From: Burkholderia sp. Bp8963
GTDB taxonomy: Bacteria > Pseudomonadota > Gammaproteobacteria > Burkholderiales > Burkholderiaceae
Reading direction: 5' to 3'
DNA length: 64,000 bases
Assembly: GCF_003854275.1 (NCBI RefSeq)
Contig: NZ_QTQP01000012.1
Span: 117,080-181,079 of the forward strand
This document shows, piece by piece, positions 52,021 through 61,280 of the stretch. Below the pieces are notes generated by a model. That model was given only the letters and a program-made list of their open reading frames with translations, had not been told where the DNA came from and searched no databases. The translations under genes were made by a program, and so were the position numbers. Within the stretch, counting starts at the first letter, position 1. Every line of letters begins with the position of its first letter.

Positions 52021-54275
52021 GGTGCCTCCCCGTTCATGTCGACACGCGCGGCGAGACGCGCTTCGAGTTCCGCAATCCGCACGTCCTTCGGATCGGGCAT
52101 GAACGCGCCCTGCAACTGGTCGGCCGGCATCTTGATACGCTGGCCCATCGTCGTCGCGTAGATCTCGGTGCGGTCGTTCCAGCTGCCGAAGTACGGCAGC
52201 GTCGCGGGCGGCTCCGGCGTCACCCATTCGTCGCAGAACGCGTCGAACGGCCGCCCGCGCGCGATGCGCGCGAGCCGCTCGGCCGCGCGTGTGTCGGCGG
52301 TCGCCTCGACATCCACGACGAGTGTCTCCTCGTCGTACACGACCTTGTAGATGTCGCGCGCGTTCTCGTGCGACATCAGCTCCTCGCGCAAGTCCTTCAT
52401 CACGAGTTCGGGATCGCGTTCGAGCACATCGCCGTAGCCGCCGCCCGAGCCCTGGCAGATCATGTAGATCTCGCCTTCGTTGCAGATCTCGAACGTCATG
52501 CCCATGTCGTGGCTGCTGTACTTCGCGCCCGGAATCGGCCGCTTGTTCATCAGCTCGACGATGTCGAATACTTCGACGGCCTTCGGGTTCTCTTCGAGCA
52601 CGTTGAAGATGTTGATGCCCTTGATCTTCATCAGCTGGTAGCTCGGGCACGAATAGCCGCCGAACAGCCCCTGCGCCGACGGGAACTTCGAGCCTTCGCA
52701 GCCCGTCATGAAGCCCCACAGGCCCGAGCCGCGCGCGGTCGCGATCTGCTCGTAGCCCATCCCGCCGCGATACTTGCCCCAGCCGATCCGGTCCTTCGCG
52801 AGCCGCTGCGCGCCGAGGCGGATGATCGGCGTGTCCTCTTCCGCGATTTCGTGCTCGCCGGTGTCGCACATGAAGCCGAACACGGGCGAGATCGAATGCT
52901 CGCCGTCCGCGTGGCTGCGCGCGCCCTGCCCGTTGCCGTTGATGTCCGCGCAGAAGTTGCCGGTCACGTCGCCGTGCTGCGTCAGGCCGCCGTAGATGAA
53001 CGTCGCCGCCTGGTCGTACTGCGACGCGATCACCGCCGAGTAGCGGTGCGGCAGGCTGTAGCTGAGCTTGTTCATCGGGATCGTCCACACGACGCAGCCC
53101 TTGAACAGCGGCATCAGGCTCATCGCCTGCGGCATCTCGCCTTCGGCATCGAGAATCGAATTGCGGTCGGTGATGATCTCGATCGGCGACAGCACCGCCA
53201 TCGTATGCGGCAGGTCCGGCCAGATGTTCTGCAGCAGGCCCGTACACAGCGCCGCCTTGAACGATGCGATGTTGGTGTTGACCGAGCGGTTCAGGAACTG
53301 CGGCGCCGAGCCGCGGAAATCCATCACCATCCGCTCGCCCTTCACGGTGATCGCACACGAGATCTTCTGCAGCGCGTTCTCGCGCAGGCTGGAATCCATG
53401 AACTGCAGCACGCGCGTGGTGCCGTCGGGCAGCTCGCGGATGCGGCGGCGCATCTCGGTCTCGACGTCCTCCAGATGCGTGCGCAGCGTGCCGATCAGCG
53501 CGTCGCGGCCGTACTGGTCGAGCAGCGCGATGATCCGCTCGCGCAGGCGCAGCACCGCGTGCAGCTTCACCTTCATGTCCTCGAGCTGCAGGCGCGGATC
53601 GCGCACCGAGTTCTGCAGGAACGTGACGAGGTCGCGCTTCAGCTCGAAGTTCTCGACGATCTTGAACGGCGGCATCTTGATGCCTTCGTCGTACTTGCTT
53701 TCGGCGCGGGCCGGCAGGCCGCCCGGCTCGGTCGAGCCGTTCTCGCCCTCGTGGATCGTCGACGACAGCCAGCAGACGAGCTCGCCCTTGTAGAAGAGCG
53801 GCATCATCATCGACTGATCCGTGTTGTGGATGCCGCCATAGCGCGCGTCGTTGTGGATGAAGCCGTCACCGTCCCGCACGCCGACCGTCGGGTCATTCAC
53901 CCAGTTCTTGATGATGAAGCGGATCGGATAGAAGCAGCACGCGGCGAAGGCGATGATCCCGTGCGGCGCGATCATCGACAGGTCGCCCTGCGCGGTGTAG
54001 ATCGCAGTCACGAGGTCGCCCCATTTCGCGCCCGGCGCCGCGCCCATCTGGTTCACCATCGTGAACGCTTCGGACAGCGCCGAGTTGATCAGCCCGCGCA
54101 CATGGTGAACCTGGTGCGGATCGACACCGCGTTCCAGCACGTCGTGCTCGGCCTTCGAGCGCGGCAGGATGCTGTGATTGCGCATGATCTCGGGATCCGG
54201 CCCGAGAAACAGCGTGTTGTCGGCGATGAACTTGTCGAGCAGTGCCCGATCTTCCGCGTTGATGTCGTTTTGCAT
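52008..54275 (-). CDS. ketone carboxylase HyuB-like (alpha) subunit
   Basis: A 755-aa protein of the hydantoinase B/oxoprolinase family. It has the AFTMVNQMGAAPGAKWGDLV, the region DGFIHNDARYGGIHNTDQSM with candidate metal ligands, and HGDVTGNFCADINGNGQGAR. In acetone and acetophenone carboxylases this subunit carries the metal site where the enolate is carboxylated. CAAGGAG precedes the ATG at 54275. It lies 14 nt after the HyuA gene and 13 nt overlapped with the 281-aa gene. Confidence 0.9.
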   Translation of the reverse strand: MQNDINAEDRALLDKFIADNTLFLGPDPEIMRNHSILPRSKAEHDVLERGVDPHQVHHVRGLINSALSEAFTMVNQMGAAPGAKWGDLVTAIYTAQGDLSMIAPHGIIAFAACCFYPIRFIIKNWVNDPTVGVRDGDGFIHNDARYGGIHNTDQSMMMPLFYKGELVCWLSSTIHEGENGSTEPGGLPARAESKYDEGIKMPPFKIVENFELKRDLVTFLQNSVRDPRLQLEDMKVKLHAVLRLRERIIALLDQYGRDALIGTLRTHLEDVETEMRRRIRELPDGTTRVLQFMDSSLRENALQKISCAITVKGERMVMDFRGSAPQFLNRSVNTNIASFKAALCTGLLQNIWPDLPHTMAVLSPIEIITDRNSILDAEGEMPQAMSLMPLFKGCVVWTIPMNKLSYSLPHRYSAVIASQYDQAATFIYGGLTQHGDVTGNFCADINGNGQGARSHADGEHSISPVFGFMCDTGEHEIAEEDTPIIRLGAQRLAKDRIGWGKYRGGMGYEQIATARGSGLWGFMTGCEGSKFPSAQGLFGGYSCPSYQLMKIKGINIFNVLEENPKAVEVFDIVELMNKRPIPGAKYSSHDMGMTFEICNEGEIYMICQGSGGGYGDVLERDPELVMKDLREELMSHENARDIYKVVYDEETLVVDVEATADTRAAERLARIARGRPFDAFCDEWVTPEPPATLPYFGSWNDRTEIYATTMGQRIKMPADQLQGAFMPDPKDVRIAELEARLAARVDMNGEAPCPD

Positions 54276-54289
54276 GTCGAACTCCTTGC

Positions 54290-56419
54290 TTACTTGCGCA
54301 GGAACCACGCGCCGCCCTGGGCCGTCGCCTGATAGATCCAGCCCGGCTCGACGAGGAACGTCGTCGCGCGTGTCGTGATGACGGCCGGCCCTTCGATCTG
54401 CGTGCGCTCGGCGCGCGCGCGGTCGTCGTAGATCGCGGTACGAAGCGGCCCGTCGTGCCCGACGAAGTGGCAATCGCGATGGCCGACCGGCTCCGGCGGC
54501 GGCAGCGGGTCGTCGCTGACCGTCAGCTTCGCGAACTTCACCGACGGCTGCTCGACATACGCGCACACGCGCAGCGTATTGATCCGCACGCCGGTCTCCG
54601 GGCTCTGCGAGCCAGCGCCGAAGCGCGAGCCGTAGCTTTCGTGGAACAGGTCCATCAGCGTCAGCACGTCGCGCTGCGTCTTCAGCCGCGAGATCGGCGT
54701 CACCACGGCCGTCTGCACGCGCTGGTTGCCGTAGCGCATGTCGAGCTCGAGCCGGTAGCGGATCTGCGACGGGTCCATCCCCTGCCGCTCGAGATCCTCG
54801 CGCCCGCGCCGCTCGAGTTCCTCTACGCCCTGGTTGAAGGCGTCGAAGTCCATGAAGAACGACTTCGTGTTCGGGTTGAAGAGCACTGTCCACGTGTTCA
54901 TCTCGTGGATGTGCATCTGGTTCACGGTCCCTGCGCCGCACGCGGAGAACGTCGACGAATACGGCGGCGCGAGCACCTTCGCGATCCCGAGCGCCGACGC
55001 GATCCCGCAGGCATGCAGCGGCCCGTTGCCGCCATACGCGAGCACGGTGAAATCCTTCGGCTCGTAGCCGCGCGTGCGCAGCTCGGTCGCGATGCCGTTC
55101 GCCATCGACGCGTCCACCTGCTTCTTGATCAGCTTCGCGGCTTCGATCACGTCGAGATCGAGCTCGTCGCACAGATCGTCCAGCAGCGCCTGTTTCGCGC
55201 GGCGCGGGTTCAGCGGAATGCGGCCGTTCGCGTAGTTCTTCGGATCGAGATAGCCGAGCAGCAGATCGGCATCGGTGACGGTCGGATGCTGGCCGCCGCG
55301 GTCGTAGCACGCGGGCCCCGGATCGGAGCCGGCCGACTGCGGGCCGATCTCGACCGTCTTGTACATCCGCTCGTAGCGCGCGATCGAGCCGCCGCCCGCG
55401 CCGAGCGCGACGAGGTGCACCATCGGCACGCTGACGAGCCAGCGATCGATCACCGGATTGAAGTCGTAGAACTTCTGCCCGCCCTGCACGACGATCCCGA
55501 TGTCGAAGCTCGTGCCGCCCATGTCGGTCGCGACGACGTTGCCGAGCGCCGCGGCCGCCGCCAGATACTCGCTCGCGGCGATCCCCGACACGGGCCCCGA
55601 GTGGACCGTCTGCAACGCGTCGGTCGAATTGAGCTGCGCCATCCCGCCCGAGTTGTGATTGACGAGCATCGGCTTCGTATAGCCCTGCTGGCGCAGGTTC
55701 AGCTCGAGCGTGCCGAGCCCGTGATACATGATCTGATGCAGGAACGCGTCGATGATCGACGACGTCGCGCGCGAATACTCGCCCTTGCGGCCGACCACCT
55801 GGTGCGACAGCAGCATCGGAATCGCGCCGAGCATGTGCGCCGGATATTCGTCGAGGAAGATCTCGCGCACCCGCAACTCGTGCACGGGGTTCACGACGCT
55901 GTTCGTGAACATCACGACGAGCGCCTGCGCGCCCGCGTCGACGAGCTCGCGGATGCGCAGCCGCACGTCGTCCTCGTCGAGCGTCCAGAATACCTGGCCG
56001 AGGTAGTCGACGCGTTCGCGGATCTCGCGGATCAGCGGAATCGGCACCAGCGGCTCCGGCCGCGCCGCGTTCGGGATGTCCATCTGCTCGGGCTCGGCGA
56101 GCCCTTCGCCGTAGCCGCGCGCGCGGGACAGCGGCACCGTGTGCTTGAACCCTGTCGTGACGAGCAGGCCGACGCGCGGCCCCTTGCGCTCGATCAGCGC
56201 GTTCGTGCCGAGCGTGGTCGCATAGCGAACCGAATCGACTTCGGACAGCAGTTGCGTCGGCGTCAGTTCGAGCTGGCGGCACGCGTCCGCGAGCGAGTCG
56301 TTGAAGCCGACCGCGAGATTGTGATGCGTGGTCAGCGATTTGCCTTCGACGCAATGATCGCCCCAGGCCACGAAGCAGTCCGTGAAGGTGCCGCCAATGT
56401 CGACGGAAACACGTTTCAT
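54290..56419 (-). CDS. ketone carboxylase HyuA-like (beta) subunit, 709 aa
   Basis: A hydantoinase A/oxoprolinase-family subunit with the N-terminal phosphate-binding motif VSVDIGGTFTDCFVAWGDH, YATTLGTNALIERKGPRVGL and the second nucleotide loop ATDMGGTSFDIGIVVQGG. In ketone carboxylases such subunits use ATP to phosphorylate bicarbonate and/or the enolised ketone. The length (709) is close to that of acetone carboxylase beta subunits. It is 19 nt past the gamma-subunit gene. A second, distinct HyuA-like protein heads the operon. Confidence 0.92.
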   Translation of the reverse strand: MKRVSVDIGGTFTDCFVAWGDHCVEGKSLTTHHNLAVGFNDSLADACRQLELTPTQLLSEVDSVRYATTLGTNALIERKGPRVGLLVTTGFKHTVPLSRARGYGEGLAEPEQMDIPNAARPEPLVPIPLIREIRERVDYLGQVFWTLDEDDVRLRIRELVDAGAQALVVMFTNSVVNPVHELRVREIFLDEYPAHMLGAIPMLLSHQVVGRKGEYSRATSSIIDAFLHQIMYHGLGTLELNLRQQGYTKPMLVNHNSGGMAQLNSTDALQTVHSGPVSGIAASEYLAAAAALGNVVATDMGGTSFDIGIVVQGGQKFYDFNPVIDRWLVSVPMVHLVALGAGGGSIARYERMYKTVEIGPQSAGSDPGPACYDRGGQHPTVTDADLLLGYLDPKNYANGRIPLNPRRAKQALLDDLCDELDLDVIEAAKLIKKQVDASMANGIATELRTRGYEPKDFTVLAYGGNGPLHACGIASALGIAKVLAPPYSSTFSACGAGTVNQMHIHEMNTWTVLFNPNTKSFFMDFDAFNQGVEELERRGREDLERQGMDPSQIRYRLELDMRYGNQRVQTAVVTPISRLKTQRDVLTLMDLFHESYGSRFGAGSQSPETGVRINTLRVCAYVEQPSVKFAKLTVSDDPLPPPEPVGHRDCHFVGHDGPLRTAIYDDRARAERTQIEGPAVITTRATTFLVEPGWIYQATAQGGAWFLRK

Positions 56420-56438
56420 GATCGAATCTCTCCGCAGG

Positions 56439-56903
56439 TCAGGTGGACGACGAGTCGGTGCCGGCACCGACTCCGTGGCGATGATGCGCAGCCGCATGCA
56501 GCGCGCGCTGCAGCTTCACGCGTTCGAGCGCCAGGTCGGGCGCCTGCGCGGGCTCCGTCATCTCCGGGCGATCCTTCCATTGCGCCTTCAGCGCGTCGAT
56601 GTCGAGGTCGATGTCATGCAGCGGCGGATGGCCGGGCGGCAGATACTCGGCTTCGACGAGCACGCCGCAACCCGGGCAGTAGTATTCGAGAATCCGGCAC
56701 CAGTCCGGGTCCGGCGAATACGTGCGCGCGTACAGCTTCGGGTCGAGCAGCGGCTTGTGGATCTCGCGCGGATCGCGGTCGTGGACGAGCAGGCCGCGCT
56801 TGTAGTTGTCGCGCGCGCTGCCATGCGACTGGCCGCAGCGCCGGCATTCCCACTGCTCGGTGCCGAGATCGATGCGCAGGGTTTCGGTGATCAGGACTTT
56901 CAT
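56439..56903 (-). CDS. ketone carboxylase small (gamma) subunit with zinc ribbon
   Basis: A 154-aa protein beginning MKVLITETLRIDLGTEQWEC. C20xxC23 and C76xxC79 form a four-cysteine zinc-ribbon, as in acetone carboxylase gamma subunits, and the segment DNYKRGLLVHDRDPREIHKP is the family hallmark. The C-terminus is His/Gly-rich and probably flexible. Its ATG overlaps the stop of the upstream HyuA-like gene (ATGA), so the two are coupled. Confidence 0.9.
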   Translation of the reverse strand: MKVLITETLRIDLGTEQWECRRCGQSHGSARDNYKRGLLVHDRDPREIHKPLLDPKLYARTYSPDPDWCRILEYYCPGCGVLVEAEYLPPGHPPLHDIDLDIDALKAQWKDRPEMTEPAQAPDLALERVKLQRALHAAAHHRHGVGAGTDSSST

Positions 56904-58900
56904 TGTTCGGTCTCCTCGCCGCGGCTCACCAGGATGTCGCCCGCGGAGTTGATTTCGAAGTGCCAGCCGGCGTCGATGCGCCCGGTGAAGAACGCCTCTT
57001 CGAGCACCGCCGGGCCGGCCGCACGCACTGCGACGCCCTTCGGCTGGTCCTCGACGCGATAGAGCGGCAGCTCGACCTCGCGGCCGTCGACGACGACGCG
57101 CCGCGTGTCGCGCGTGATTGCGACCTGATGGCCGGCCTCGCCGAAACGGCCGTCGAGCTTCGCTTGCGGCATGCGCTTGACTGCGGTCAGCGACACGGAC
57201 AGCGTCGCGTCCGGCGGCAGGCCGGCCGGCAGCGTCGGTCCGTGCAGCGCGTGCTCGACGGTCCGCCCGTCGGCCGTGGTTGCGTCGAGCGTGTAGCTCA
57301 GGCGGCAATCGTCGATCGCCGCGTCCTCGCCGAACATCGCGCGCGACGCCTGCGTGAACAGCACGTCCATCGTCGCGGCGAGCGCATCGGCGCTCGCATC
57401 GGCCAGCGGCGCCGCGAAGCTGTGGCCGACGTCGGAGAAGCCGATCCCGTACGCGGAGAACACTGCGGCAAGCGCCGGAATCAGCACCCGCTTCACGCCG
57501 ATCGCGTCCGCAACCCGGCACGCGACGAGCGCACCCGCGCCGCCGAACGCGGCGAGCGTCGTATCGGGGCGGATCGCCGCATACGCGGTCAGACTGTCGA
57601 CGACTTTCTTCACCCACGCGCCTTCCATCGCCGACAGCACTTCCAGGTCGCCCATCTTCAGCGGATCGGCGACGTGCGTGCGGATCGCCTGAAGCGCGCG
57701 TGCCTTGTCGAGCTGCAGCTTGCCGCCGAAGAACGACGCTGGATCGAGCAGGCCCGACAGCGTGAACGCGTCGGTGATCGTCGCCTGCGTGCCGCCGAGG
57801 CTGAAGCACGCGGGCCCCGGCGCGCTGCCGACGCTTTCCGGGCCCACCGCGATCCGCTCGCCGTCCGCGCGGATGATCGAGCTGCCGCCGACGCCCGCAC
57901 TCACGACGTCGCACAGCGCGAACGACGTCGTCACGCCTTCGACGTTGCCGCGCCGGTCCGCCCGCACGCCGCGCTCGTCGACGACGCCGATGTCGGTCGT
58001 CGTGCCGCCGATGTCCATCGACAGCAGGTGCTTCAGCCCGTAATGCGCGGCCAGCACGCGCGCGCCCTCCATGCCGCCGCGCGGGCCCGAGCTGTAGGTC
58101 TTCAGCGCGATCGTCTTCGCGACGCGTCCCGCATGGCCGTCGTTGCGAAACACCAGCAACGGGCTCTGCGCGCGCGCGTCGCGCAGCTTCTGCTCGGCGC
58201 TGTACAGGAAGCGCTCCATCGCCGGATGCAGGAATGCGTTGAACAGTGCGGTCCACGTGCGGCGAACGTCGTTCGCGTCGTCGGCCACTTCGTGTGCGTA
58301 CAGGATCGGCAACGCGCCAAGCAGATGCGGCGGGAAGCTGCGCAGCAGCTTGCGCTTCAGGCGCTGCTCGCGTTCCGCGCGGTCCGGGCCGCCGATCGAC
58401 ACGACGAGCCGGTTCGCACCCGCCGCCGCGAGCTCGCCGACGGCGCGCACGACGTCGGCTTCGAGCGACTCGGCGGACAGCGCGACCGCACGGCTGCCGA
58501 TCACCGCGTCGAACAGGCCGGCTGCGCCGTCGGCTGCCTGCACCTGCGCGACGCTCAGCGCGCCGCCGACCACGAGCCCGAGCCGCGGGCCCTTGCGCTC
58601 GACGAGCGCGTTCGTGCCTTGCGTCGTCGAATAGCGGATCGCTGCCGTCGACAGCAGCAACGCCTCGAGGTCTTCGGTGCCATAGACCGCTTCGGACGCC
58701 TTGCGCAACCCGTCGAACAGGCATTGCGACAGGTCGTGCGGCGTCGTCAGCGTCTTCGTGCGGACGACCTTGTCGCCGTCCATCACGCAGATGTCGGTCA
58801 GCGTGCCGCCGTTGTCGATGTTGATCAGACGATGCCGCGCGGGCCGGGTGCTCTCCGCGTTCGGCGGCACGTCATGGATGGAATCGGATGAGATTCTCAT
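56900..58900 (-). CDS. second HyuA-like subunit heading the ketone-carboxylase operon, 666 aa
   Basis: A hydantoinase A/oxoprolinase-like protein: N-terminal LINIDNGGTLTDICVMDGDK, YSTTQGTNALVERKGPRLGL, and LLSMDIGGTTTDIGVVDERG. It differs clearly from the 709-aa HyuA and has DNGGT where that one has DIGGT in the first phosphate loop. Acetone carboxylase has one HyuA type; acetophenone carboxylase has two, so this subunit points toward the latter. GAGAGAG precedes the ATG at 58900. First gene of the operon, with a 190-nt leader from the predicted promoter. Confidence 0.9.
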   Translation of the reverse strand: MRISSDSIHDVPPNAESTRPARHRLINIDNGGTLTDICVMDGDKVVRTKTLTTPHDLSQCLFDGLRKASEAVYGTEDLEALLLSTAAIRYSTTQGTNALVERKGPRLGLVVGGALSVAQVQAADGAAGLFDAVIGSRAVALSAESLEADVVRAVGELAAAGANRLVVSIGGPDRAEREQRLKRKLLRSFPPHLLGALPILYAHEVADDANDVRRTWTALFNAFLHPAMERFLYSAEQKLRDARAQSPLLVFRNDGHAGRVAKTIALKTYSSGPRGGMEGARVLAAHYGLKHLLSMDIGGTTTDIGVVDERGVRADRRGNVEGVTTSFALCDVVSAGVGGSSIIRADGERIAVGPESVGSAPGPACFSLGGTQATITDAFTLSGLLDPASFFGGKLQLDKARALQAIRTHVADPLKMGDLEVLSAMEGAWVKKVVDSLTAYAAIRPDTTLAAFGGAGALVACRVADAIGVKRVLIPALAAVFSAYGIGFSDVGHSFAAPLADASADALAATMDVLFTQASRAMFGEDAAIDDCRLSYTLDATTADGRTVEHALHGPTLPAGLPPDATLSVSLTAVKRMPQAKLDGRFGEAGHQVAITRDTRRVVVDGREVELPLYRVEDQPKGVAVRAAGPAVLEEAFFTGRIDAGWHFEINSAGDILVSRGEETEQ

Positions 58901-59101
58901 GAGCTCTCTCGCTTCGTTGAGTGCCGGTTCAACCCCGGCCGGGCAGCCGGGATCGCGCATCGCGCTGAAAGCCGACGGGGGCGCATGGGCCGGTCATCCG
59001 GCGGTGCGGCGGTGGAAGAAAAAGGGAATGCACGTTGTCTCCAGTCCGTTTGTGTTCGTTGCTTGTTCGCTGCTTGTTCGTCGTGTTTGCGCTGCGGAAT
59101 C

Positions 59102-59171
59102 AGTCTAGGTGGCAACCCGGCCGCGCCCCGCCACCCGTCCGGGTAGTCCTGCTTCATGGATTGCCCGTACC
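59102..59171 (-). promoter_or_regulatory. carboxylase-operon promoter with bipartite activator element, copy A
   Basis: Reading on the minus strand: GGTACGGGCAATCCATG (59171-59155), 8 bp, the inverted repeat CTACCCGGACGGGTGG (59146-59131), 23 bp, then a -10-like TAGACT (59107-59102). The same parts at the same spacing stand before the porin at 61310. The operator abuts where the -35 would be, as for class II activators such as MalT. Predicted start near 59095; leader about 195 nt. The 287-nt gap 58901-59187 holds no gene. Confidence 0.72.
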
Positions 59172-59187
59172 GGGCGCGCCTCCGGCT

Positions 59188-60003
59188 TCAGGACCGCAGC
59201 GGCGCGTGGGCGCCCGCGCGCTCGAGCGCGGGCTTCACGCTGTCGACCGCGCCGCCGCCGTCGCACGGGATGACCGCGCCCGACACGTACGACGCATACG
59301 GCGACGCGAGGAACAGCGCGAGATTCGCGATGTCATCGGCCGTGCCGAAGCGGCGCAGCGGCACCGCCGCCTCGGCCGCCGCGAGTTCCGAGTCCGTGCG
59401 CGCAATCAGCTTGCGAAAGCCCTCGGTGCCGTCGATCGGGCCGGGCGAGATCGCGTTCACGCGCAGGCAGTCCGTGCCCCATTCGAGCGCGAGCACGCGC
59501 GTGAGCTGGTCGACGCCCGCCTTCGCGGCCGCCGCATGCGCCTGGTAGCGCATCGGCACCGTCGCCTGCGGCGCGGTGATGTTGACGATCGATGCGCCAG
59601 GCTTGCGCAGATGCGGGTACGCCTGCCGAATCACGTTGAACGAGCCGATCAGGTCGATCTCGACGACCACGCGAAAGCCGTTTGCCGACATCGCATTCGC
59701 GTCGCAGAGGAAGTTGCCGGCCGCGCCGGAGATCAGCACGTCGATCGGCCCGAAGCGGCGCACCGCGTCGTCGAACGCCGCGCCGACGGCCTCGAAGTCG
59801 CGCACGTCCGCGCAGACGCCATGCGCCTGCGCGCGCGGGCCGGCGAGCGCGGCCACCGCCGCGTCGACGTTCTCGCGCTTGCGGCTCGCGACGCTGACGT
59901 TCGCGCCGCATCGCGCGAACGCCGCCGCAATGCCGAAATTGATGCCGGTCGTGCCGCCGAAGACGAACACGTGACGGCCGCTGAAATCGATGTCGATCTG
60001 CAT
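59188..60003 (-). CDS. short-chain dehydrogenase of the 2,4-dienoyl-CoA reductase type
   Basis: A 271-aa SDR with cofactor loop HVFVFGGTTGINFGIAAAFA and NITAPQATVPM. The usual YxxxK pair is missing: the site reads MRYQAHAAAAKAGVDQLTRV, with Ala four residues before the Lys. This matches 2,4-dienoyl-CoA reductases (QxHxxxAKAxVD) rather than alcohol dehydrogenases. It lies 45 nt past the porin gene on the same strand, so both should respond to promoter copy B. Its substrate in ketone metabolism is not obvious. Confidence 0.85.
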   Translation of the reverse strand: MQIDIDFSGRHVFVFGGTTGINFGIAAAFARCGANVSVASRKRENVDAAVAALAGPRAQAHGVCADVRDFEAVGAAFDDAVRRFGPIDVLISGAAGNFLCDANAMSANGFRVVVEIDLIGSFNVIRQAYPHLRKPGASIVNITAPQATVPMRYQAHAAAAKAGVDQLTRVLALEWGTDCLRVNAISPGPIDGTEGFRKLIARTDSELAAAEAAVPLRRFGTADDIANLALFLASPYASYVSGAVIPCDGGGAVDSVKPALERAGAHAPLRS

Positions 60004-60047
60004 GATGGACTCCTTAGTTCCGTGGTTCAGAGATCACGCAGCAAGCG

Positions 60048-61133
60048 TCAGAACAGATGGCGAATGCCGACCGTCGTGCCGAACGTCGAACCCGACACCC
60101 CGTAGAGCGCGCCGTTCGTCGACAGCCCCGTGTTCATCTTTCCGTGGTTGTTGACGAAGCCGAACTGGCCGTAGAGCAGCGTCGCCTTCGACAGGCTGTA
60201 GGTCACGCCCGTCGCGGCCAGGATCGAATGGTTGCTCGTCTCGTTGCCGTCGCTCGTGTACCAGACGCCCGCGTCCGCGATCACGACCGGCGTGACCTGA
60301 TAGCTCACGCCGCCGCCATAGACACGGCTGTCGAACGAGCCAGCGATCTTGTAGTTCGCGAACGTCGCCTTCACGGTCAGGTCGTGGTACTGATAGCTCG
60401 CGCCGATCGTGCGGCCCGAAAACGGCACCATGCTCGGCACCGGCGTCGATGCGGCGCTGCCGCCCGCATTGCCGCTGTACATCGCGGCGCTGACGAGCAG
60501 CGTGCCGTACGTGTAGTTCAGGCTCGCCGAATATTGCCGGCCCGCCTGGAAGTTGCCGGCGGCGCCGCCGAGCGCAAGCATCGCGCTGCCCTGGAAACCC
60601 GCGATCGTCGGGCTCGTATACGAAATCGCGTTCGCGTTGAAGATGCCGGTCACGAACACGCTGCCGACGTAGATCGGCACCTGGCTGCCGAAATACGACA
60701 CGTTGCGCGCGTCGGTCGAGATCAGCGACAGCACGAACGGCGAGTACTGCAGGCCGGCCTTCACGGTGCCGTAGTCGCTCGCGAGCGCGATCCACGCCTG
60801 ACGGCCGAACAGGTTGCCGTTCGAATCGGCAAACCCGCCGTTCGTGCTGTCGATGCCGCTTTCGAGCGTGAACAGCGCCTTCACTCCGCCGCCGAGATCC
60901 TCGACGCCCTTCAGGCCGAACAGCGACGGCGTCATGCCGCCGGTGACCATCGAGAACTGGTGCCCGGCGTTCCGCCCGGTCGCGGGATCGACCGACTTGC
61001 TTGTATAGAGGATCCCCGCGTCGACGATGCCGTACAGCGTCACGCTGCTTTGCGCGTGCGCGGACAATGCGACGGTGCCGAGCCATGCGCCGGCGGCGAG
61101 GGCAATGCGGGTGCGGGATTGAAAGCAGGTCAT
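60048..61133 (-). CDS. OmpC-type outer-membrane porin
   Basis: A 361-aa porin with signal peptide MTCFQSRTRIALAAGAWLGT ending SAHA, mature start QSSVTLYGIVDAGILYTSKS and C-terminal strand GTTVGIRHLF ending in Phe. ATG 61133 is chosen because the longer ORF start at 61238 would put a non-signal sequence first. It is first gene after promoter copy B and is followed by the SDR, so it is likely the uptake channel for the substrate of the carboxylase regulon. Confidence 0.92.
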   Translation of the reverse strand: MTCFQSRTRIALAAGAWLGTVALSAHAQSSVTLYGIVDAGILYTSKSVDPATGRNAGHQFSMVTGGMTPSLFGLKGVEDLGGGVKALFTLESGIDSTNGGFADSNGNLFGRQAWIALASDYGTVKAGLQYSPFVLSLISTDARNVSYFGSQVPIYVGSVFVTGIFNANAISYTSPTIAGFQGSAMLALGGAAGNFQAGRQYSASLNYTYGTLLVSAAMYSGNAGGSAASTPVPSMVPFSGRTIGASYQYHDLTVKATFANYKIAGSFDSRVYGGGVSYQVTPVVIADAGVWYTSDGNETSNHSILAATGVTYSLSKATLLYGQFGFVNNHGKMNTGLSTNGALYGVSGSTFGTTVGIRHLF

Positions 61134-61280
61134 CAGGGGTGTCTCCAGTTGTTTTGTGCTGTTGAAGATCCACGCATCGCGCAGGCGAGCGCCGTGTCCG
61201 GACGCAGGGTGGCAACGGCGGACAACGGCGATGGGCAACGGCGACGCTTGTGCAGGCTTCGTGATGCCGGCTGGAGAGGC

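Noticed and set aside
54290..58900. The two HyuA-like genes as a recent duplication
   Set aside because: They differ in length and in many motifs, including DIGGT versus DNGGT in the first phosphate loop, so they are old paralogues with separate roles.
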